A stretch of DNA of 64,000 bases, taken from positions 82,067,921 through 82,131,920 of the forward strand of contig JALMGJ010000005.1 in assembly GCA_023362775.1 (NCBI GenBank), read 5' to 3'. The notes under the pieces are model-generated. The model was not told where the DNA came from, did no database searches, and was given only the letters and a program-made list of their open reading frames with translations. Made by a program: the position numbers and the translations under genes. This DNA comes from Charina bottae. Taxonomy: Eukaryota; Chordata; Lepidosauria; Squamata; Charinaidae. Below, piece by piece: positions 1 to 12,409 of this stretch (the stretch's first letter is position 1; each line of letters starts with the position of its first letter).

Positions 1-495
1 GCGGGGACAAGAGACCCTCTTTGAAAAAGGAGAAAGAAGATTCATTTAAAGTAAAACTAGCGGGAGCAGCCAAGCTTGACCAGCCCCGAGTTGGGCTCGG
101 GGAGTTTTCCGAAAGATAACAGAGGAAGGAGGGGAGGGGAGCGGGGGAGGGAATTCTTTATAGTGATTGAAATCCCGCCGTCCCATCTGTTTGGGAAGGG
201 GGAAGGGGGGAGCCAGGAGAAGCGGGTTCGGGGATCCTGCTTGAGGAATTAGCGTCGCCGTCGCTCCCCCACCCGCCCCCGCCCTCCGGCTGATAGAAAT
301 TGTTGGGTGGATTTGACTGTTGACAAAGCAATTCCTCCAGGAAGTCCTGCTCAGGAAGAGGTGACAATTTGGGGAGGTGAGCCGAGATTAGAGGCTCCTA
401 AGAGGGGGCGGCTATTTACGCAGCAACTTCTATACTTTTCCATCAATACTGTAGAGGTGGTATCCCTACCAAGCCGCTTCCAAAGCCGTGTTTTG

Positions 496-526
<31 letters not shown>

Positions 527-600
527 TAAATCCTATGTTGGAGTGCTTTGGATAAAGGTGTAACCAATTTCATTTCATGAAATACTTCTAAGGGATATCA
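1..600. other. Upstream flank without recognised gene
   Basis: Mixed-composition sequence upstream of the CpG-rich domain. It contains a GC-rich patch near 230-300 and a (TTTTG) repeat at 490-527. No open frame resembles a known protein, and no recognised transposable element is visible. Confidence 0.6.
490..527 (+). repeat. (TTTTG)n microsatellite
   Basis: Six uninterrupted TTTTG units followed by a T run. Such pentamer repeats often arise from a poly-T or poly-A retroelement tail, but no SINE body is visible next to it. Confidence 0.9.
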
Positions 601-1854
601 GCAGTTTTAGCGAAAGCGGCCCACCCGCTTGCTTCGATTCTGTCTTCCAAACCCAGCATTCCTTAAAGCAGCGCGACCCTTTCCTCCACACTTGCCCGCG
701 CCCCCGCGCGCAGTTCGACCCACCCCCTTCTCGGCCCGCGCGAGAGGCTCCTCGGCCTCCTCGCGCAGCGCCTCCTTCTCCCTTCCGCCCCCCGGAGCGG
801 CCGTCTTCAACATCCGAGCTCGGCCACTGGGGGTGGGGCGCGCCGAGGGCAAGCGGGCTGGCTCGGGATGGGAAGCGCGTTCGGCTCAGCCAGGGTTCCC
901 CGGGCAAGAGGCCCGAAGTGGGGCAGCCGAGGCAGCGGCGGAGACCGCGCTGGCGGCTTGGACCGAGGTTGATCAGCTGAGGCCAGAAGCAGTGGCGGCG
1001 TCGGTAGGGGAGTTTTGGCCAGGTAGTCCTAGCGGCCCACGCGTTCTCCCTAGACTGCAAAGGCTCTGCCCGGGGGGGAAAGCAGGGAGGAGCTGCAGCG
1101 ACCGGCTGGTTTCGTTTTCTGTCACAGGCTCAGAGGAGAGTGGGGTCCTTGAAACAGAGGTTTGGAGAAGATCTCGGGTTGGGGAGGGAAGGAGGGTGTT
1201 TGTTTCTGGTGCCTCGCTCAAACACAAACGCCTAAAAGTAAAAAAGGGACGGCTCAACTTCGGGAGGGGGGTGGGATTACTGAAGCTCCTGGACAGGAGA
1301 TTCGTTTAGAACCCGGTTTAGTTTGAAACTTTTCCCGAGGTCTGAGGAGAACAAGCAAACCACCCAACGCCCTCTGTAGGTGCCGCCTGGAACAATCTTC
1401 GTTGCCCCGCAACTTGGTGGAGAGGAGGAAACCTGCCGTTCACCTGCGTCCGGACGGGGTCCCCCGCCCGGCACGCCTCTGCCCCCTCCGGGCTCCGGCT
1501 CCGCCCCGACCCGGAGGAGGGAGAATACTTTCGCCGACCTACCGCTTCGGCTGCCGCTGCCGCAACTGCACTGGGGCCGAGCAACACGGGCTCAAAGGTG
1601 TCTCTGTGCGCGTGTGAATTTGTGGACTGCACGCGTCCCCAAGATCCCGCTTCCGTGGAAAGGCTTCCTGGCCAATGTCAAGGCAGTAGGACCGCTCTCG
1701 CCACCCTCCTCTGCGCCGCCCAGCCCAGCCGTGTGAATGGCCCCCTTGATCCGAGCACAGAAAGGGCCACGGCGCTGGGCACCGAGACCGGCCCAGCCAC
1801 CCCTCCGTAGGCTAGGAGGACACCCAGCCGAGGCGCAGGGCAAAGGGACCGTTG

Positions 1855-1877
1855 GGCGGCGGCGGCGGCGGCGGCAT
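1855..1877 (+). repeat. (GGC)n repeat in the CpG-rich upstream region
   Basis: About seven GGC units about 2 kb upstream of the PAX2 ATG. Whether it is transcribed is unknown. Confidence 0.85.
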
Positions 1878-2936
1878 GCCACCGCGGCAGCTCTGCTGAC
1901 AGGCAGCCGGCCTCGCTGTCGGAGCCGCCCGGGCCCCCGAAGTGGGCAGGCGAAAGAGGGAGAGAATTGATGCCATCCCGGGAAATATTCCACGCGAAGA
2001 GACGCAGCTGCTTGTGAATCAGAGTTTCTGCTGGAGAAACGGAGGGGCGGGAAGGATGGGGGCGGGAGAGAAGCTGAGTCCCATCTACCCGTTGCGTGGG
2101 AAAGGACGAAAAAACGCGACGAGGAGCAAATGGCAGGGAGTTTATTGATTCGCCGTAGGCCCCTCGCCCTCTTTCGTTTCCTGAACGTTTCTCGGTGGTG
2201 AAAAACACCTTACCTCGTTTTGCAATCGATATGAAATCGCTTCTATGCACAGTAAACGTAAAAACACAAATTCAAAGTTATTCCGGAGGCAGTTGAAATC
2301 GCAAATATATCGCAGAATAAACGGGGTTAAGTCCTGTCTTTGACAGGAGGAAAGAAATGCAGGCATGCGTGCGTTTTAATGCATTTTCTTAGGGAAATCT
2401 GGGGTGGTCGAAATACGGATTGACGGATAAAATCCCCCCCTCCCCTTCCACGGAGCGTCCAGCTAAGTGGGACTTACTTGGGCTTGGTACTACAAAAGAA
2501 AGTCCCCGAGAGCGGTTTTCCTTCCCCTCCTTCCTGTCCCTTTGGACCGGCTTGGCGGCCCAACCGGCAGCCCCTAGGCCGGACCTTGAGGCCGGTTGCT
2601 CCCTTTCCCGGGAGGAAACTCGGCCTGTGGCGATCCGCAGCCGCCTCCTTCCTCCAAGGTGAGTCTTGGGGACTTCCAAGAAGGCCTGATTTCAAGCGGC
2701 GCCCTTTGAGGATGGCGTGGCAGATTCTTCGCGCGGAGCGTGTAAGACGCGCCTCCAGAGCGGAGCGGCCGGCCGGCCGGCCTATGACTACGCCGCAAGC
2801 CCAGGGCTCTGACGGAGGGGAGTCCGCTTCCTAGGCTTCCCTCCGACGCGACCTTCTCGAGGCCTGCCGTATGGAAAGGCGTGATGGCGGCGGAGGATCT
2901 GAGTTTACCGCCACACACCAAGATGGGGGGAGGGTC

Positions 2937-2965
2937 CCGCCGCCGCCGCCGCCGCCGCCGCCGCG
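2937..2965 (+). repeat. (CCG)n repeat, possibly in the PAX2 5' UTR
   Basis: About nine CCG/CGC units roughly 950 bp upstream of the start codon. If transcribed it would form stable secondary structure in the leader. Length is likely to vary between individuals. Confidence 0.85.
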
Positions 2966-3265
2966 TCTGAAAGATGGAAGCCGCCCGTTCCCCCCACGGC
3001 CAAGCAAGTAGCGAGGCGAGGGCAGGGATCCCGGAGCAACCAGGTGTTCTCGGGCTGCCCAGGAGCGGGTCCGGCGCGGCTGGGCAGATGGCGCTGCTCC
3101 CGCCAGCCCCAGAGCCGGGCATCCCTCGCGGGGGTGGTTAGAGGGTCGCCGGGGCCGAGCCAGGGAGCCACTGGCCGGGGATGGGGCGCTGCGCTTTGGC
3201 GAATCCGCGAGTGTTGGAATCTACTGCCTTTGTCTGACAAGTCATCCATCTCCCGGCCCGGCGCG

Positions 3266-3332
3266 CGGGGGAGAGGAGGGGAGGGAGGGGGAGGGAGGGG
3301 TGGAGGGGTGGAGGTGTGTGTGTGTCTGTGGA
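3266..3332 (+). repeat. G-run cluster followed by (GT)n
   Basis: Many G3-G5 runs separated by one to three bases, followed by a short GT repeat at 3315-3330. The spacing satisfies the usual G-quadruplex pattern on the + strand. It lies about 600 bp upstream of the PAX2 ATG, in the likely promoter or leader. Confidence 0.8.
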
Positions 3333-3676
3333 CGAGGGGGGAGTCGGGCGCGATCTGGAGGGGGCTTTGCCGCTTTTAGAGAGACGGGCACTGGCGGCGG
3401 CAGCTCCATTCTCCAGGCAAAGCTCGTGGCAAGCACATCCCCACCTTGGCGCAAAACCGCCAGGAAGGCAAGAGGGGGAGGAGGAGGCCAAAAGTCTGGC
3501 CGGAGCAGGAGGAGCCCTCCGCCGTCGCCAAGGAACCTGGAGCTACAGAGGCGGAGAAGGCTGCCTGGGGAGGGAGTGCCCGCGAGCCCGGACTGGCCGC
3601 CGCGCGCCAACTTCAGCTGAGCCGGCCCGGGCCGGGAGCGAGAGCCGCCGACGCCGCCACCTTGAGGGACCCCGCC

Positions 3677-3724
3677 ATGCCTTGCTTCGGCCCCCGCTTA
3701 GCCAGCCAGGCACGGACCGCGTGA
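3677..3724 (+). other. Possible 15-codon upstream ORF in the PAX2 leader
   Basis: An ATG in a favourable context (cccgccATGc, G at -3) opens a 15-codon frame reading MPCFGPRLASQARTA and ending at TGA, 193 bases before the PAX2 start codon. If transcription starts upstream of 3677 this frame could reduce translation of the main ORF. Its presence in the mRNA is inferred, not shown. Confidence 0.4.
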
Positions 3725-3917
3725 GCGCTGCGGCGGGCGCAACTTCCCCTCGCTCCGCTCGCTCGGCCAGCAGCGGGCTGAGGGCAGGGCGGCTCCGCGC
3801 GGCCCGCCGGCTGGGCTTCCACGGCTTGTCCTTCTGATTCTCCCCCAAGTCCTGAAGTCGAACCTCCGAGGCGACACGGCGGCTTCAGCCGACTTCTTCC
3901 CTTTCCTGTGCCTCCCC

Positions 3918-3960
3918 ATGGATATGCACTGCAAAGCAGACCCCTTCTCCGCGATGCACC
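3918..3960 (+). CDS. PAX2: PAX2 coding exon 1 (N-terminus)
   Basis: This exon starts the paired-box transcription factor PAX2, a nuclear regulator of kidney, eye, inner ear and midbrain-hindbrain development. The sequence reads MDMHCKADPFSAMH and then one base (c) of codon 15. This N-terminus belongs to PAX2; as I recall them, PAX5 starts with MDLEKNY and PAX8 with MPHNS. The start ATG follows cctcccc and is followed by g, a fair initiation context; a second in-frame ATG is codon 3. The exon ends at a strong donor (c|gtgagt) in phase 1, which joins exon 2 at 6718 in frame. It lies inside a CpG-rich domain with a long GC-rich leader upstream. The identity is very secure. The transcription start is not determined, so only the coding part is given. 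Confidence 0.96.
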
Positions 3961-5700
3961 GTGAGTACCGGCCGCAGCCTTCCTTTCCCCGCCCGGTTGC
4001 CCCCCTGCACCCCGCTGCCCCGTAGAAAGTTCGGGCTTCCGTTTTCCACGGTGTTCGTGCGGGACCCCGACCTTCCCGGCGAGGTGAAAGCCGCTCGCCG
4101 CTTGGATCTGCCGGGAAGGCAGCGAGGACTCGGGGAACTCCCGGTCCTGAAGCCGGCGCGGTTCCTTTACAAATTCCCCCGGGAAGTCTTGGCCCGAGGA
4201 GGCCTTGCATGGCATGCCCGCGGCGAGGCTCCGGTGTGCGGGGAGTCGAAGCGCAGCCTCCCTGCCTCCTCGCTCTTCCCTTCGCTAGTCCGAAGGCGGC
4301 CCGGCGGAGGAACAAACGGCGATTTGTTTGCGTTTATTTCTTCGGGGAAAAACCGCATAATTTCAAGGTCAAAAATACCAAATTATTCTGCCTTTATGGA
4401 AGTTAGGGTGCGTGACCGGTTTTGTCTTGGGTTCAGATTTTTCCCAACCTTGGCCTGCAGTTTAAAACTCATAGAATGCAGGAATTATGTTGATTCCTAA
4501 GAAATAAAGATGCATGGCAAACGGGGAAAAATCCAGAATCTACTTCACAGTGACTGCCTCCCCCACATTACTGTATTTAAAAAACAAAAATCAAAGAGAG
4601 AATCAATTTCGGGTTTTGAACTTTCAAAGAAAAATAGAGCAGTAGATTGCAACACCGCTGAAGCAGTATATGAATTACTAAGACAAGCGCCTAACTTTCT
4701 ACACCCTTGGCTCTTAGTATGCCTTAGATAAAAAGAGGCTTATAAAGAAACAAACGAAAATTGAACTGTTAAGATTTAAACCTATTCTGAGATTGGAGAA
4801 TCTGGGAGGACGCATGTACCAACAAAAGGCATTAATTTTTTTAACGTCGGGAAGTCTTTATTTCCCTGAAATTTTCCACGAATGTTTAAAAACAGATTGT
4901 GTAACAGGACTCCCCTCCCCTCCTGTCTTGTCCATCACTTAGCAAACAAAACCGGCTACTTCTAGCTTTAATTCAGTTGGAAACCAGATTGGATTTACAG
5001 ACAATTTTCAGGTTGGAACCACTGGTTAAAACTAAAATAAAGTGACTCATTGTCTCTAGTCTATTTTACATTTTTTTTTCAATGGAGGAATTTTGCTTCC
5101 TATGAAGTATATCCTGCATTCAGTACAAAGAAAGGTCGGGAACAGAAATACGGTTGGAAACCAAAGGAAGTGAACTCCAATGCAATGTTCTGGTTGGGAA
5201 GAAGCAGGTGCAATACTCTGAATTATTAATTCCTTAATCTTTTTGCATCTGTTGCCTTTTAATCCTCTGTAATGTGAGTTATCAAAGGTGCTTTGAATTA
5301 TTCAGAATTGAAGTCCTGAAGAAATTGCTTGCCGGCTTGTAACTTTAGAGGCAACATCTGCAAAAGGTGAATCAGACAAATGAAGGAAATAAGCAGATAC
5401 ATCGAGGGGGGAGGGGGAGAGAAGGGGGCAAGGAAGGCGATCTGAAATTCCCACCCGACTTCCAGTTCCCTGACAGTGGGCGCAAACCCGCGGCAGTTGA
5501 TGGGGGACGAAGCGTATTCTTGTTCAAGTAACAGGCCAGTAAATAGCCACGTAACCGGACGCAGCGGACGACGGTCCAGCCTCCTTGAAGGGCTGCTGCG
5601 AAGAAAGGAGGTGAAAAAACTCGATTTGCCAAAGGACTGGGATCGATAGAGGGCAAGAAGAGTTTCCACTAAGTTCAGAGACCATAAGTCAGTGTCACAA

Positions 5701-5726
5701 GGGGGGGGGGGGAGGGGAGGGGGGAA
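5701..5726 (+). repeat. Poly-G / G-rich run in intron 1
   Basis: Twelve consecutive G followed by two further G4-G6 runs, G-quadruplex competent on the + strand. Confidence 0.85.
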
Positions 5727-6657
5727 GAGAGACCGGCAAAAATGCAAACAGGTCATTTTTCAGCTCCTCTCCCGTCGGAAAAGAAGCCCGGGCGGGTTGT
5801 CTACAGGGAGTCGGGGGTGCCGGCGAGGTTTCGCCTGGATCCACCTGCTTGCCCCCCCTCGTCGCCACTAAGATCTGTCTCCTGAGACCGGTGCCGCGCT
5901 GGGACCCGGTTCCTTCAGGAGCAGCAGCGCGGCAGATTTTATTCGGAGATCACCCGAAATGGAGGTCGTCGGGTTAACTGAGTTGAATAATCAAAAGCGA
6001 AGAAACGGGGAACAGAAGAGACCCCGCTTCTCAGTGCTGGCCAAGAGCAAATTCGGACTAAAATCGCCTTCCTGAAATTCTTTCTTCTCCACCTCAATCC
6101 TACCAGATTTTAGTTAAATAATCAAAAGATATTGAGGGTTGTCTGAAGAGAAGAGAATAAAGGAGACGTTTTAGAATGTTTGAAAAAGACTTAAAATCAA
6201 ATGAAAGGAAACCATCGCCGGCATTGGTTTAATATCTGGAGAAATATTCCGGAAAACGAGAGGTAATGATAAGAGAAATATTAATAGCAACAACGATAGT
6301 AGTAGCGGATATGAAAACCATTTGGTAAAGAAAAGAGAAGCATTTAATTAGCGGGGAAATGAGTCTCTGGATTTCGTTTTTCAAAGGGTCGAGTCTCTCT
6401 CGAGGGGCGCGGCGGCCAGTTCAGCGCTCCCACTGGGCAGCAGCGTCGGTCTCGCCCGGCTGATGGGGATTGCGGGCAAAGCAGTAAGGCCGGGGAGAAG
6501 GAGAAGCGCCCGGGCCGGAAAGAGGGTCTTAGTCGAGCGACCCTCTTTCTGCTTCGCGGCAAAGGGAATTTGCCCCCCCCCGTGGGCCCAGAAGTGCACC
6601 CACCCGGCCTCCCGCCCCGCCGGACTGCCCCGACTAATGCCTTTCTCTCGTCTCTCT

Positions 6658-6684
6658 CCCCCCGCCCCGCCCCGCCCCGCCCGC
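6658..6684 (+). repeat. PAX2: (CCCCG)n run upstream of the exon 2 acceptor
   Basis: Several CCCCG units lie 34-60 bp before the exon 2 splice acceptor. They resemble GC boxes and are G-quadruplex competent on the minus strand. Their place next to the branch-point region may matter for splicing; this is inference. Confidence 0.8.
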
Positions 6685-6717
6685 CTGCTTTTCTGTCTTT
6701 CCGTTCTCTCTCCCCAG

Positions 6718-6886
6718 CAGGGCACGGGGGTGTCAACCAGCTCGGGGGGGTGTTTGTGAACGGCAGGCCCCTACCGGACGTGGTGCGGCAGAGGATCGTG
6801 GAGCTGGCTCACCAGGGCGTGCGGCCCTGCGACATCTCCCGGCAGCTGCGGGTCAGCCACGGCTGTGTCAGCAAGATCCTGGGCAG
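6718..6886 (+). CDS. PAX2: PAX2 coding exon 2 (paired domain, PAI subdomain)
   Basis: This exon encodes residues 15-71 (both end codons split). It carries the N-terminal PAI half of the paired domain: the opening beta-hairpin region ([19 protein letters not shown]) and the helices up to the recognition helix with [11 protein letters not shown]. These contact DNA in the minor and major grooves. The acceptor is a pyrimidine tract ending ccccag before cagggcac; the split codon c+ca gives Pro15. The donor is cag|gtagga, which leaves AG of Arg71 for completion by exon 3. Length (169 nt) and phases fit the family's conserved gene structure. A second AG three bases downstream (6718-6720) makes a NAGNAG acceptor. 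I see no stop or missing residue. Confidence 0.97.
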
Positions 6887-7826
<940 letters not shown>

Positions 7827-8249
7827 TAAGCCGCCCCGTCGAACCGCTTTGCCCTCCCCCAGGACGCTCCGGAGGGCTGCCCGGCGCCCGTTGCTCTGGC
7901 GCGCGGCCTTCGGACCGAATCGGCGCAGCTCCTGCCCCCCAGAAGGCGAAGAGAGGGCAGGGGAGCCCGGGGCCGAAGTCTCCCGGTTCTTCCCCTCCTT
8001 GGAAGCCCAGCGCTGCCCGAAAGGCTCAAGCAGCCCGCCCGGCTGAGGCGGCAGGGCGAGCGCCTCCTGGTGATTCGCCTGCCAGGGAAGAGGCTCCGCT
8101 GCCCTCCCGCCCCGGCCGCCTCCTGGGGAAGAGCTCCTCCGGTCGGAGTACGGGGGGCCTCTGAGGGGCTGTGGGGCCAGGCCGTCGAGGACAAGGGTTG
8201 GGGTGGCTGCCTGCGTGGCGCGCGCTCCGGGCCCTTGCGCTGTGGCTGG

Positions 8250-10397
8250 CTCGTCGTCGAGGTCTCTAGGAGGACATAACGGGTGTCGGTTGCTTGCTGG
8301 TTTGACTGTCCGAACCTGTGAGCCTTCCCTGCTCCCCCCAGGAGCTTCGGTCTGTCTAGGATCTGACTATGTAGGTCTGGTGCAAAACTGGTCAGGCAAA
8401 ATGGTCGCATTCTCAGTAGCTCTGCCTAGTTTAAGCCTCCCGGCCGACCTAAGCCTCGGGGAGGGTCTGCAGCTCTACAGCATTTAGCCAGGCCACAGCT
8501 TCCCCGCCCTTTCCTTTGATAAAACGATATCGAACACGATGCCTAGGAATGACCCAGGCAGTGACGGTAATTTAGACTTCCATGCTCTTTACAAGGTGAT
8601 GCTGAGAAAGGAATTGTGCCACCTGTGCCAGGCAGATGTACAAAAATGCCCCGTGGAAGGAGCAGAATAGCGCTCTAGCCTATTTTGTGCACTGGCCCGG
8701 AAGAGAAACAGACCCGGGGAGATGCACTGAATGGTTCTTTGGACAGGCACGTAATTAACGATGCTTGAAAAGTGGGAGATGGCACCTATCTATAACCCAC
8801 ACACACAAACGCTGAGCTGTCACTAATTACAAATGAACAAATGCAGACTACATATTTGATTGAGTTTTAAATTCAGCACTTTCACGGATATCAAACATTA
8901 CCAAATCTTTAAGCTTCGTGATCCTCTAGGAAGGGATCTCTATAACAGTCTGCATGGATGTCTTTTGGAATACACCAACTGAGATTCGGGTATTTTCGGC
9001 AGTGAATTGTAGAATGAGCAGCTGCTGCAAGTATGACATATTGTGAATCTCTGTGTCAAAAAAAGAGAGGCCCAAAAAGATACTTGGATTCAGATAGACA
9101 TAACAGCCGATAGCATCCACTTCAACAGCTGTTTAGCTCAATAGTTATCATATAATAAATAGTGAATTCAGCACTTTTTAAAGAATGAAGCAATGTGCAC
9201 TAAAAGTATAGAAATAATGATGTGTTAATTCATGTAAAAGATTGTTCAGTGTTCTGAACAAGTAATAGGCATTTTTTTAAACTGGCAACCTCAGTGGCTT
9301 TTTATAGTTTTGAAAACGATGTGGAATAATCCCAAATCATCTGAAAATAACAGGTTAAATTAACAAGGGAGCCTCCCTTGGCGAACAGAGATGCCTCCCT
9401 CAATACATTGTCTCTCTGTAATATATGGCTATGTTATCCCACCGAATTATCCCAGTGTGTGCCATCAATATTAAAATGGTCATTAGGTTATGAACAGAGT
9501 AAGTTCAAACTGGCTGACTAATTATGCACCCTCCTTAAAGAAAGAGATGCTCCTCTTGTCTCGGGTATGGAAATAATAGAAGCAACATCGGGGCCCCTTG
9601 ACAAGCAGCTGTGGAAAGCTGGTCCAGAAAGGAGAGCCGTCGGTGGCTCAGGCCTCCGGGAGAAAGGCAGTGCCGCTCCTCCAATGCTTTCCTGGGCCAC
9701 TGCAGAGAAGGTGGGAGAGCAACCTCAGGCACCTGCTCCAGGTGGGAAACCTGCCCTGGGTTGTGGGGAGGAAGCAAGTAATTCACCCTCTCTCCGGGAC
9801 TTGTCCTCCGAGAGAGACCCTGTCAGGTGTAGTAAAGGCTGCATTCAGTATAGCAGGAGAATCCTGTGCTATAGCAGAGCTAATTCTCCAAAAGTATGAG
9901 GTTTATACGTTATTTACCTGTGTCAGGTAGCCTTGCATAGTACCTGTCTCTTGGATCAGTATTGTAATATTTCATGCCTTCGTCACTGCATGAAGAGGCC
10001 ATGTTTACCTCTAGGTAGCTGCTAGTTTACCTTTAAATGTTGACGAGATGGCAATTCACTGGAGTAGCAAGAATTTTCCAGATAAACTGCAGCAGCCAAC
10101 ACTAGGCATGCGGAAACATAAAAAGTAAATTCCACAAATGGTTCTGTACAAGCCCAAGGCATCCATCAAGAATCAGGATTCAATTGGTCTCAGTTAACTG
10201 GGAAGCCTTGATTTTTCTTCCCATTGCCTAATCTGTTCCTGAGATAAAGTTAAATATGCCATACCAGGTAGTATTTTGTCATTAAATCTTAGCTGGTATT
10301 TCTGGGGGATACTAGAATCAATATTTGAAGTTTTTGAAAATAAGTTAAGAAGGTAGCCTTTATATACTCTTCATAATTAAAAACTGCTTTGGTGCAA
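8250..10397. other. Unique intronic sequence near exon 3
   Basis: No transposable element is recognised in this 2-kb stretch. It contains several TAATTA-type homeodomain core sites (near 8752, 8823 and 9519) and no coding potential. It is a candidate for regulatory sequence by position and lack of repeats only. Confidence 0.45.
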
Positions 10398-10440
10398 TAC
10401 ATACATACATACACGTGTGTGTGTGTGTGTGTGTGTGTAT
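10398..10440 (+). repeat. (ATAC)n-(TG)n compound microsatellite
   Basis: Four ATAC-type units run into about twelve TG units, directly before a truncated Sauria-type SINE. Confidence 0.9.
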
Positions 10441-10447
10441 CCATCCT

Positions 10448-10620
10448 TTCCATGAAAGCTTGCTAGGTGACCTTGGGCCAGTCGCTCTCTCTCAGCCCAA
10501 CTCACCTCACAGGGTTGTTGTTGTGGGGAAAATAGGAGGAGGAAGGAGTATTAGGTATGTTCACCGCCTTCAGTTATTTATAGAAATAATAAAGGCAGGA
10601 TAGAAAATAAATTAAAAAAA
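10448..10620 (+). mobile_element. Sauria-type SINE, 5' truncated
   Basis: The copy starts near the end of the tRNA-like head (catgaaagc) and continues through tgaccttgggccagtc, the cctcacagggttgttgttg core and the tail caccgccttcagttatttataga...aaggcagg, then an A-rich end. The A and B box head is missing and is replaced by the TG microsatellite. Family assignment is from memory of the squamate Sauria SINE. Confidence 0.8.
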
Positions 10621-12409
10621 CAAAGAAATCGTTATAGAAAGAAATGAAACTTCTTTTCATTTTTTCCATCTTGCCTGAAAATTTATATTTGGACATTTAT
10701 TAATTTTCTCTTTCCCTTTTTCTCATGCTCAAATAGTAAAATAGGGTTATATAAACAATAATGGGAAGTGATGTAACTATTTCTCTTGATTTTTCCCTCC
10801 AACTTCACTGTAATCTTGCTTTCATAGACTTTCTGTGTTTAAAAGTCATGGAAATAGAACTGGTGACCTAGAGAGGTGGTGGTGTGCCATTTGCTAGATG
10901 TTTTAAAGCAAAGAATCTGGGGTGCTTTGATGCAGACTCCACTAAATAAAGGGTTAGATTCAGTGGTTTAAATGGCACTGAAGTTTAAATTAAACTTTAA
11001 ATATTGAATTTTCAATACTACTTTTAATTATATGTCACTAGTATGGCTACATTGCAATATGATACATTAAAGGGGCAGTTGTCCAGCATTGCCCCGCACC
11101 ATTAAAAAGGCTATTATTCTCTCTTGCTCATTCACTACTTTTCTTTCCCCTTTCCTCCTTCCTTTTTTCAAAGAAAAAATGCAAACATGGCTAAGATTGC
11201 TTCCCTTCATCCCACTCCTATTTGCCTAGATACAATATAAATTCACTGACAATCAGTGCTCCAAGTATCTTTGGACACTTTATTTTCATGCGTGTCTGTT
11301 TCTTTGTCAGCTTCATTCCTTGTCTTTGAGGCGGTGGATGATAAATAAAAAGAGAGGTAAATAAATGCTCTAGTGAGGAATCTATGGGAAATGTGTCAGC
11401 TCAAGTCAAGTTAGACCAACTGGAGGCATTGGCTTAGGAATATTGGATAGCAAAAACTTCTGAAACATGGAAGTGTCCTTTTGGAAAGAAGTTACCAGTA
11501 TTCAGACTTTCTCATGCCATAATTTGTATCTTAAGAGAGACTTGGGGGAATTTTCTGATGATACAAAAATGTAGTTGAAGATGTGTTATCAAATGATTTG
11601 TTAGGATACTTAGTAGAAGTATCAATTTTCTGAAAAGGGCAGCTACCAGTGACTAATAGGATAAAGTTGCTCATACCTTAATTGTTTAGCAAACTAGGTA
11701 GTAAATTAGATTATAGCAAAAGAAGGCAGATTTTACGGTTACACAGGCAATATGATACAAATAGATCATTAAAAGAATTTCAGCCGTTTAGATTAGAAAT
11801 AGCAAAAATGTCATTTCAATGTCTTAAATAGCCAGAACTTATCTAATTTATAGAGGTTTTGTGTAGATTTTCAATATCTTTATAATTTTTCTGAGTGCGT
11901 GAATTTCTCTCAGTTGGATGTCTTTCATCTTGTTGCACTGCAGTTGTTTATATGAATCTCAGGATCGACCCCCACCTGTCTCCGGCTGAGCTCCTAAGCT
12001 CTGGGTTTCACCGGTGGGGCAATTTCCAAAAGCATAAGGATGCCTTAAGCAAGGGCAGGGCAGAAGGATGCAGGTGGCGTCACAGGCAGCTGATTTCAGG
12101 CGCATGAAAGTTCACAATTTGGTTGTGCTTTAATCCATTCTTTATGTATTCTTGAGAAAAAGTCTTTATGTGATTTCCCCCCTTTAAGAATGAAAGTACT
12201 TGGGCTGGATACGGTCCCTCTAGACTAGGGAGGTGGAGGCCCTGGGCAGCTACTCTTCCTGCAGAACATTTTGCATGGCTAGACCTGATGTAAGGAGAGT
12301 TACTCAGTTCTGAACTATGTCCTGTATTTTGGCTTTTAACAGCAGTTTAATTTGCAGCAGTAAGTGGAACCTTTACCTGTTCTTTGCAGATTATATCGCT
12401 GTTAAAAGC

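Larger units (their letters stand above)
600..4330 (+). promoter_or_regulatory. PAX2: CpG-rich promoter, 5' leader and exon 1 domain
   Basis: The region is strongly GC- and CpG-rich on both sides of the PAX2 start codon, with many GC boxes, CGG/CCG runs and no TATA box that I would trust. CpG-island promoters are usual for developmental regulators such as PAX2. The transcription start cannot be placed from sequence; much of 2800-3917 could be 5' UTR. Between about 2140 and 2470 the base composition drops to AT-richer values, so the island may be two islands. The long open frames here run on both strands and lack family features, so I treat them as by-products of stop-poor GC-rich DNA. Confidence 0.75.
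3961..6717 (+). other. PAX2: PAX2 intron 1
   Basis: GT-AG intron of 2757 bp, phase 1, from gtgagt to ccccag. The first 370 bp and the last 370 bp are CpG-rich; the middle (about 4330-6340) is AT-richer with no recognisable repeat family apart from simple runs. It could hold regulatory elements, but I cannot identify any directly. The 3' end has a (CCCCG)n pyrimidine-rich run just before the acceptor. Confidence 0.9.

Noticed and set aside
629..1309. 226-codon open frame upstream of PAX2, and overlapping frames on both strands in 575-3850
   Set aside because: They lie in CpG-rich DNA where stops are rare, run in several frames at once, are low-complexity Arg/Pro/Ala-rich and show no domain or splice structure.
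1672..1676. CCAAT box as a core PAX2 promoter element
   Set aside because: A single pentamer in 4 kb of GC-rich DNA is expected by chance and cannot be tied to a start site.
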